From positions 1 to 34,927 of the forward strand of contig JACPQZ010000057.1 of the NCBI GenBank assembly GCA_016190205.1: a DNA stretch of 34,927 bases. The letters are read 5' to 3'. The DNA is from Candidatus Omnitrophota bacterium. Lineage in GTDB: Bacteria; Omnitrophota; JACPQZ01. Shown piece by piece: positions 25,401-34,400 of this stretch. Below the pieces are notes generated by a model. That model had not been told where the DNA came from and searched no databases. It saw nothing but the letters and a program-made list of their open reading frames with translations. Within the stretch, counting starts at the first letter, position 1; the number at the start of each line of letters is the position of its first letter. A program made the position numbers and the translations under genes.

Positions 25401-28400
25401 GGCCTGGGTCATTCCCTTCTTGTTTCGATGCTGACATTTGCCGCCATTGATTCAAGCGGCCAATTATTCGGCCAGGACAGACGCGTCGATCTTCAGCAGG
25501 TGCTCGCAGCCATCACGGTCATCGGTCTTTATAACGGTCTTGCCATCCATTTCGTGTTTGCTTGGATGGAGCAGTTCCTGTGGCCGGTGCGGGTCCTGGT
25601 TGCTACGCTGCATGGTGCCATTTCTGGAGTGGCGTATCTGGGTCTTCTCCATACCCTTCATTATCGTATTCGAACACCTGAGCACTCTATCCGGTATGAC
25701 GAATTTAATGAAGCCGTGACTAAGAAAAAACTCATGCAAATGCTTCTGTACGTCGTCACATTGATCGATATTCCAAGACATGTCGTTGTCCAAGGCTTTT
25801 TGGAAGAGTCATCCCCGACAGTACGTGCTACTGTATCTCTTGTGACTGGTGCCCTTGTAGGCGTCACGTTGAGTTATATCACGAACAGGGTCCAATCCTC
25901 GGAAGATGGCGGAACCCATCTTTCAGGGGACGGTGTCCGCGATGCCACGATGAAAAACGCGGCGGTGAGATTGCACGAGCTCTCGACGTCGGAGAATAAG
26001 GCTGAGTTCCAGCGGTATGCCCTGGCACTCGTTCATGACGTCGTTCCATATTTTTTTGAGCAGGAGGAACAGCGCGTTTATCTCAAGCGCCTCGGCTGGC
26101 TTGCCCCGCATGACCTCCATGGACTCCGGCGCCTGTTGAGGGATCTCTCGTGGGAGTTAGGTCTGAAGCGCTTCCGGCGAAATGCGGCCATGATCAACTT
26201 AAGCCAATTGGCGCCCCAGCTCCTTGAGGAAGGCCGCATCTCCGAGGAGCAGGCGGAGGCGGTCAAAGCAGCGGTTCAAGAGAAGGAAGGAGTAATCCGA
26301 AGCACTCTCCTCGCGGGGAGGGCCGTCTGGGTCTACGGACAGGAGGTGCGGCTCGATCCGTTGACGGGACGGTTTTTCTTTGACGAGCCCTTTATGAGCG
26401 AAGGTTTCAAGAAGATCCCCCTTGTGGAGCGTGCCCCGCCCAAAATCGTGATCGGTGTGCTCGTGCACAATGGCTGGGATGACGTGAAGGCCCTGCTTCA
26501 GTCGCTCTGGCACATGGGGACGCCCAATGTCGAAGTTGTGGTTTTAGATAATGGCTCCGCCGAGAATCGCTTAAGGGAACTTGAGCGTTTTGCTGACGTA
26601 CCAGCCTACCGGTTGATGTTCATGCGCACTGAATCCAATCTGGGTTTTGACGAGGGGCATAACGCCGTTCTTGATTATGCCTTGGACGAGGCGCGCGCGG
26701 ACTACTATCTCGCTTTAAATGACGATTGCGTTGTTGGCCCCGGATTTATGAATGGGCTTCTGGCGGCATTCGAGGATCCTGAAACGCGGAAACTCATTGC
26801 GAGCGATCGGCCCATCGGGGCAGTGGGGCCGCTTGTATTTAATCTCGAAGGGGCTCAGCGCACGCCTGTGATTCAAAGCTACGGACGTCCGCATCTTCGG
26901 AAGGTTCTTTTCCAGAGGCAAAACACGGGGTTTGGGAGCAGCGATCCCAGCGCCTTCCCCAGCACCATGATAACGGACACGGTTGTGGGCCCTGCAGTGC
27001 TTTATCCCACTTCTGCCCTTAGGGCTATAGGCGGGTACGATCCCCGTTTCTTCATGTATGGCGAGGAGCCTGATATGGCGCTTCGTCTTGAGGATGCTGG
27101 ATACATCAGCGCGGTCACCCAAGGTTCCAAGATATGGCACAAAGGTTGGGGGAATTCGAGCGGCGGCGATCGTTCACGGATAATGTCCGATCTGGTGGTG
27201 CGTAATCGCTTCCTTCTGCTGCGTAAGCATGCCCAATTGCGAGACATGAAGACCCTCGTCAGCATTGCGATGCGCATCGTGTATTTTTCTTTCGGGCGCT
27301 TTTTAAGGGCGCTTGTCTATCAAGACGCCGCCTTGGCGCTCGCCCCGGTCAAGGGAGTTCTGGACGGTATGCTGGGCAGGTTTTCCACGGTCCAAGCGGG
27401 CCCCGTCGAGAGGGTCGTGCCCTTGCCGTCTGCCCGCCAACCGGCCGCCAAAATTCCAGAGGCCGTCGGGAGCAGGGTTTCCTCATCCGGAGACGGGCTT
27501 GCTTCGGGGGATGGCATTACGGATGAGAACGAATGGCGGCAAAGGATTGCTCGGGCGAGTTCGATCCATGAGCTGAACCAACTCCCCGCAGCCTTCGCTC
27601 AAGAAGGCCGGCCTCCCTTGGAGTCTAAAAGAAAATGGAGTCCTACCTGGAGTCACTGGTTTCGGACCCTTCCTTCTGAAGCGGAGAAGTTTGAACGGGC
27701 TGTGGCAAAACGGCGTGAGCAGATCGCCGCGGCGGCATATGATAGGGTGGCGAGGGCGGTGGAGGCGATGGATGACACTCCTGCCTTGGAGCTCGCATTG
27801 GCACTCATAAAAGCGCCAGGTGGAAACGCAGTTATTTACCTCCTGACCGACCCGCGCACTAAGGGGACAGTAGCCCCTCTGCTTCTGAAGGCTTTGCAGG
27901 TCAGCGACCATGGTGAGGCAGTGGATATCCTGCGTGATGCGGCGTTCGAGCAACAGGGGCCGTTTTACATTGAGGTTAAGAGTCTCATAGCCAACAGGAT
28001 CCGGAGGCTTGAAGACGAAGCTGCCGTTGAGGACAGGCTTGCGGAAGGCGCGAAGAATATGGGCGACTCCTGGCGCAAGGGAAGTTCGAGCGCGCCGCCC
28101 TCTACGGGCGCGGGGGATGGTATGCGGCAGCATAAGCCACGGACCATCTGGTGGCCCAAGCGGGATTTTGGTTACACCATTCACAATACGAATGTGGGAG
28201 AGCTCATGCAACAGCTGGGTTTCTCGCAATACAGCTCATTGTTGCGGTGGGCCAGCAGGAACCCCACGTCGTTTTACGACGCCATCGCGCGTCCGGACGG
28301 GCACCTGGGACTCGTGTGGGACACCCCTTATGAGAATGTTTTGAGCAAGTCGGGAGGTCCCTTTGGGGATATGAGATATCAGTGGTTTAAGGGGGGTCAG

Positions 28401-31400
28401 ATCAATCTCTACCGGAATGCGGTGGAAAGGCACCTCGGCCGGACCCGCGATCGCGGCAATGGGCATCATGGCAATAGTTACGACGGCGCGGATGATGATC
28501 GTGGCGATGATCTCGCCATCATCTGGCTCGGTGAAAACGGTGAGCGGAGCGAGCTCACCTATGCCGAGCTCGACGATGAGGTGGGAAACGTTGCGGCGGC
28601 TCTTCGGAAAATTGGCGTTGGGGAGGGCACGGCCGTGGGGGTTGTCATGCCTGCCCTTCCTGAAACCGTTATCGCGCAGCTCGCCCTGTGGAAGCTGGGC
28701 GCCGTGGCGGTTCCCATGTCGCCCGGGTCGGGAACAGCTCTGACGGCCCACCGCCTGCGCGAATCGGGGGCGCGCTTCGTCATCACAGTTGACGGAACGA
28801 CCCGCAAGGGAAGGGTGCAGAAGTTGGCGCACTTCGGGCGGAAAGAGGAAACGCCCGGCGAAACCGGTAAGGCAGGTTATGAGGTGGCGTTAGGAAAGGC
28901 GCTGGTTGATCAGGCGCTCGAGGAGATTCCCGGCGTCGAGCGCGTCGTGGTATTAAGAAGTCTCGACGAAGCCACGATGCCGATGGGTTCCGTCCCCATG
29001 CGGCCCGGCCGCGATCTTTGGTGGGATGAGTGGTTGGCCAAGGCCAAGGGCGAGCCAGTGCCCGATACGGTCGCAACCGATGCAGATCACCCTGCCATCT
29101 ATGCCTTTAGCTCCGGAACGACCGGGCTTCCCAAAGGACTCATTCACTCGCACGGAGGCCTCACCGTCAACGTCGCCAAGGAGCATGTCTACCACTTCGA
29201 CCTCCGGCGCGGCGATCGTTTTGCCGGGTGGGATGATATCCAGTGGATGATGGGCGATTGGAAGATCATCGGCACCCTGATGCGGGGGGCGACTCTCGTC
29301 ATGATGTACGGCGATCCGTTTGCCACGCCGGACCGGCTCTGGCAGGCTATGCAGGATGAGACCGTCACGCATCTGGGGTTAAGCCCCAAGCAGGTGCGAA
29401 AAAATATAGCAAGCGACCCTCGCCTCCTGAACATGATCAGGAAATATGACCTGTCGTCGCTTCACTTTTTTGGATCCACGGGGGGGCCCTGGGATGAGCG
29501 GACGTGGAGATTCCTCTTTGAGGAGGTGGGTCAAAGCCGCATCCCCGTCATCAATATCTCGGGAGGGACGGATTTATTTGGCGCGCTCATGGCGAACAGC
29601 CCCCTCGCACCGCTTAAACCCGGGACCTTATGGCCCGCGCTAGGGATGCATGTGGGGCTGTTTGATGATGAGGGTCACTCCACTAAGGAAGGGCATCTGG
29701 TTTGGTTCCCTCCATTTGGTCCCTCGCAGACGCACGGTATTTTGGGCGACGATACCGGTCATTCACGTTTCCGTAAAACCTACTTTTCGAAGTTTGCGGG
29801 CGTATGGAGCCATGGGGATTGGGCGAGCCGCAAGGGGAACATGTATACGATCCATGGCAGGGCAGACGGCACCTACCGCTATAACGATCAGTTCGTGAGC
29901 CCCGGAGTTGTGGAAAGCGCGGCGTTAAAGCACCCCGCCGTGGCCGAGGCTCTTAATGTCGGAGTGCCCAATCCGGAGACGGAAAGCGACATTGTAGTTT
30001 TTGCGGTGCTCAACCAAGGGTGGCGGCCTTCCCCGGAGCTTGCAGATGACATCAAAACACGGATCGTGCAGGACCTCGGGAAGACCTTCCGTGTCAGGGA
30101 TGTTCACTTTGTTATCGGCCTGCCCCAAACCCAGTCCGGCAAGGACGTGCATGATATTGTGCGCGCCGCGTATACCGGCGGGGCGATGCGCGACACGTCA
30201 AGCTTAAGCTTGGAGAGCGCAGGCTTCATAAAAGAGATTCGCAAGGCGGGACTAAACGCGCGCGGGGACGGCCTCACGGCGGGAGAAATACTCATTTACG
30301 GTGCCTGGACAGCCGCAAGCGGATTAGGCGTCTGGGTGTTTATCAAGGCGCATAGCGTTTATCAACAGCATCTCGCTCGGCGCATGAGGAGGGGTCTGGA
30401 GGATCAGTTATCCGACTTTCTCAATCAGAACATGAATGGTAAGTGGGTCGAGGATCCTAAAACCGCGCGTACCGCTCTTGACCAGTTGATCGATGGATAT
30501 GAAGATCTGCATCCGGCCGTCATGAAAGAGAGTGGCGCGGAACACGTCGTGACAGTCCTAAAGTCGATCAGGCAGCTGATGGATAAGCATGTGAGCATCT
30601 CTCACATCCTAAGAGATGCCCAAGAAGGGGTTATGAAATTCCGCAGGCAGCTCGACTATTTTAAGGAGCAGGATTTTAACGAACATGAGAAGAGACCCGA
30701 GATAAAGACAGCCGTTCTCAAAATCTGGGTGACGAAGGAAGAAAATTGGAAAGAGTTCGAGGCGTTTGTCGACCACAGCCTGACACTTTTTTCTGGGGCG
30801 GGAATACGCACGGATACATCAGTCTTTAGCGCCGCCAAAGAGTTTTTAAAGGGGATTCAGGCGGAGATCAAACGGATCGAAATGGACCCGGAGGTTCCTA
30901 GAGACCATTTATTCCAATTTGCTCATGAGGCGTTCAATATGGCGGATTTGGCTTTTCAGCGCGTTTTCGACTCCCAGGCGCAGGTGCTTAAGGAAGAATT
31001 TACCAGGTTTGCAGACGATCTCGCCCGGACCCGTCGGTGGGGTGGTCGTCCAACGGGGGATGGAGTAACCAGTGCGGAGCTTTTGGTGAACGGAGCCACC
31101 ACCTTGCTGCTGGGCGGGTTTTGGGTTTATTTTGCTGTTGAAGCATGGCGGTCTAACAAGGAGCAAATCTCTCAAAAGAAGTTTGATAACGAGTTCATTC
31201 GTTTCCTGGAACTAAACAGAGGGGGGGGCTGGACCCAGGCGCCTCTTGTAGCAGCAGACGCTCTTGGAAAGGCACGGACTCACTATAAAAATCGTCGTGA
31301 CCAGTCACAGCCAGCGGCCGAACGAGAACGTGTGATTTCAACACTTCAATCCATGCTGGAAATCAGCGAGCGCTATACCCGACTACAGACAGCGGTACGG

Positions 31401-34400
31401 GATGCCGAAGAGGGAATCCAGGCCTACCGGAGCCAACTCGATTATTTCAGGGGGAGCGGAAGCCGGCCTGCGGTCATAGACTCTTGGATTAATAATACCC
31501 GAGAAGAGTGGATGGGTTTTATTCAGCGTTCCGTTAGGTCGCTCATGGGTGCAGGTATCCCGATAGGGACGGTGGTCGCGATGGGTCTCGACGAGTTCTT
31601 GGTCGATGCGAATATTGCGATCGATCGCGAGGAAGGACGCCTGCCCCAGGTAGAGGAACAGCCGTATCAATACGTGTACGAGAGGTATGACCGGGCCATG
31701 AGGATGGTTCGCGATGCGCATTCGGTGGGCACGCAAATTCTGACGCGGGAGTTTACGGAACGTGCCGGCGAAATTATCCAAGCGCTGGGCAGTCCTTCGC
31801 AAGGCGACGGCGTCAAGGGGGAGGGCGAGTATTCTGCCGCAAGAGACAGCAGGTGGATCAATTACATTGTAATCAAGAAGATTGCCGTCTCGCATTCCAG
31901 CGCGTCGATGGCTGATTTCAACATTCTCCTTGATCTTAATGACTATGTGATCGTTCAATTTTCGGTAAGTCTCCCCGCACATGTCACCCCCAGCCAGATC
32001 TTTGATTTCATCGAGGGCTTTCTGGCTGAAAAAGAGCGTGGCGAGCCGGGCATCGCGCGTTCCATCCCGTACTTTAGGGAGAGATTGCCGGCAGAACTCA
32101 AGTCGGGATTTCATGCGCATTTCCCGTTGCGCGTCCTGGAACAGTTTCCCGGCCTTTGGGAAGCCATCCAACAGTACCCCAAGCCCGATGGAGTTACCAT
32201 CCGCTACACCGTCTCGGGAGGGCGCGGCCCGGCCAAGCATTTGAACCACGCCATGTTCCGCTTAGGTCTCCTTATGGCACTTTTGTCCATGAAGGAAGGC
32301 AAGATCACGGGGCTTGTGGTAACGGGTTCGCACAATCCGTCGAATGAAAACGGCGGCAAGGGAGTGGATGCCTTGGGCGAGATGATGCCTACTGCCTGGG
32401 AAGAGTATGCCCATGCCCTGATCAACGCGGACGATGCCGATGTGCCGGCGGTGCTTCAGACGATGATTGAGGGCGAAAGGATCTCCGTTCAGTTCGCCCG
32501 CTCCGCCCGGGTTTACCTGGGCCGGGACACCCGTCCGAGCAGCCCGCACCTGGCTGGGATTGTTCGGGAAGGCGTCGAGGCCCTGGGTGCCCATGCGGTA
32601 GATTTTGGTGAGATCACAACGCCCCAGCTTCACCATGCGGTGCGCGCCGTAAATACAGGAACGCTTGAGTCCGAGGAACATATGGAAGATGCTTACTTCT
32701 CCCAGCTCGTGCATTCATACGCCTCGGTACTCGCGGGTATCTCACGTCCCACACGGCACACCTTCCATGTAGACGCCGCATTTGGAGTGGGCGCGCCCAA
32801 ACTGGAACGTTTGAACGAGGAAATTAGTAGTGGCCAAATTCCCGGCGCCGCGTACTTTAGTATTTTTAACCGGGTGGGTGAAAGGCCGGTCAATGATCAT
32901 GCCGGCCAGGATTTTGTGGAAAAACTGCGCAAGTTGCCGCAGGGTGTTGACCCCGTGACGGGCCGGTATAAGGATTTCTTTACCATTGACGGCGACGTCG
33001 ACCGGCTGACCGGGTTTCGTGTGGGTAACGATGGAAATCCGATACTTTACCGCGGCGAGCGCATGGCGGCGCTTTTTGCGCAGTTTATCCAGGGGCAGTT
33101 GAAAGCGGCCCGCATGAATCTTTCTATCGGCATCGTCATGACACGCTACGCCAACGGCGCCGCGGAGGAGTATATTCGCAAGACCACCGGTCTCCAGCCC
33201 GTCTTCACGCGAACCGGAGTCAAAAACCTGTATCACGAAGCTAAGCGTTATGACATCGGAATTTATCTGGAGCCCAATGGCCACGGCACGATCCTTTTTA
33301 GTGACCGTGCGGTCGAAGCGCTTACGCAGGCCCTGCAAGGTGTAAAAGCGGCGCCTTCAGAACCGCAATCCGCCGAGCGGGAGCTGGCCATCACCCGCTT
33401 ATTGGGTGTCTCTCGCCTGATGAACCAGGCGATTGGTGACGCATTGCCCAACCTGCTTCTTGTCGCGGCCCTCCTGGCGCACCGGGGCTGGGACATGGAA
33501 GAGTGGGGCGCTCAATATGCGGATTTGCCCCAGGTTCAAGTTGTTGTTAGCGGCGTGCCGCGTGCCAGTGACCTCCGCACAAATGACGATGAATCACGCA
33601 TCGTTTCGCACGCCCATATCCAGGAGGATGTCGATGCCGCCGTCAAGCGGTACACGCACGGCCGCGCCTTCGCCCGCCCATCCAATACGGAATCCATCGT
33701 CCGCGTCCTGGCCGAAGCAGATACTTGGGAGCACGTGCAGTCTCTTGCCAGCGAAGTAGCCTACATCATCGAGCGGCATTTCAAGGAAAATCCTGCGAAA
33801 GGCGACGGCATCAGTGAGCCCGACCAAGAATTTCTTACCCAGCTTCACCCGAGGACCAATATCGTTCCCGTCGTCACCCCGCTTACGAGTGCGGGCGAAA
33901 TCGATAAAGGCGGGATTACCAGACTTGTGCAGCAGTTAGACGGAGTTTCAGAACACGATCGCCGTATTGCCCAAGAAGAAAACCGCGTGAGCGCCTTCGG
34001 CGGCGGGAAGTTTAGGGAGCTCTCGGCCCCACCCGCTACCCACCACCCACTACCCACTACTCAAACTGTTTTTGGAACAGTTCCTGCGCATTTGGGGAAT
34101 GGTTTTGCGCTGGTTGTTGACGACTCCGTCCTCTCGAGTGCGCCGAACAAGACCCAATACCAGATGCTCGTGGAACTTTTCGGGGGTGAGGGAATCTATC
34201 TATTCAGCGATTGGAAGAGGCGCTATCTTGAAGGCTCGGCTGAGCCGCAGGCAGGGTTTATTTTAAGTGCCGAGTCTAAAAAGGAGCTGGCCGGGTTTTT
34301 AAGTTACTGGGAGCAAAGTGAAATCCCCTGGGCCGAGGAATTCTCGGCAGGCGGAATGAGCCAGGGGTGGGCGGTGCCCTTCCACCGCCTGCTCACTGAT

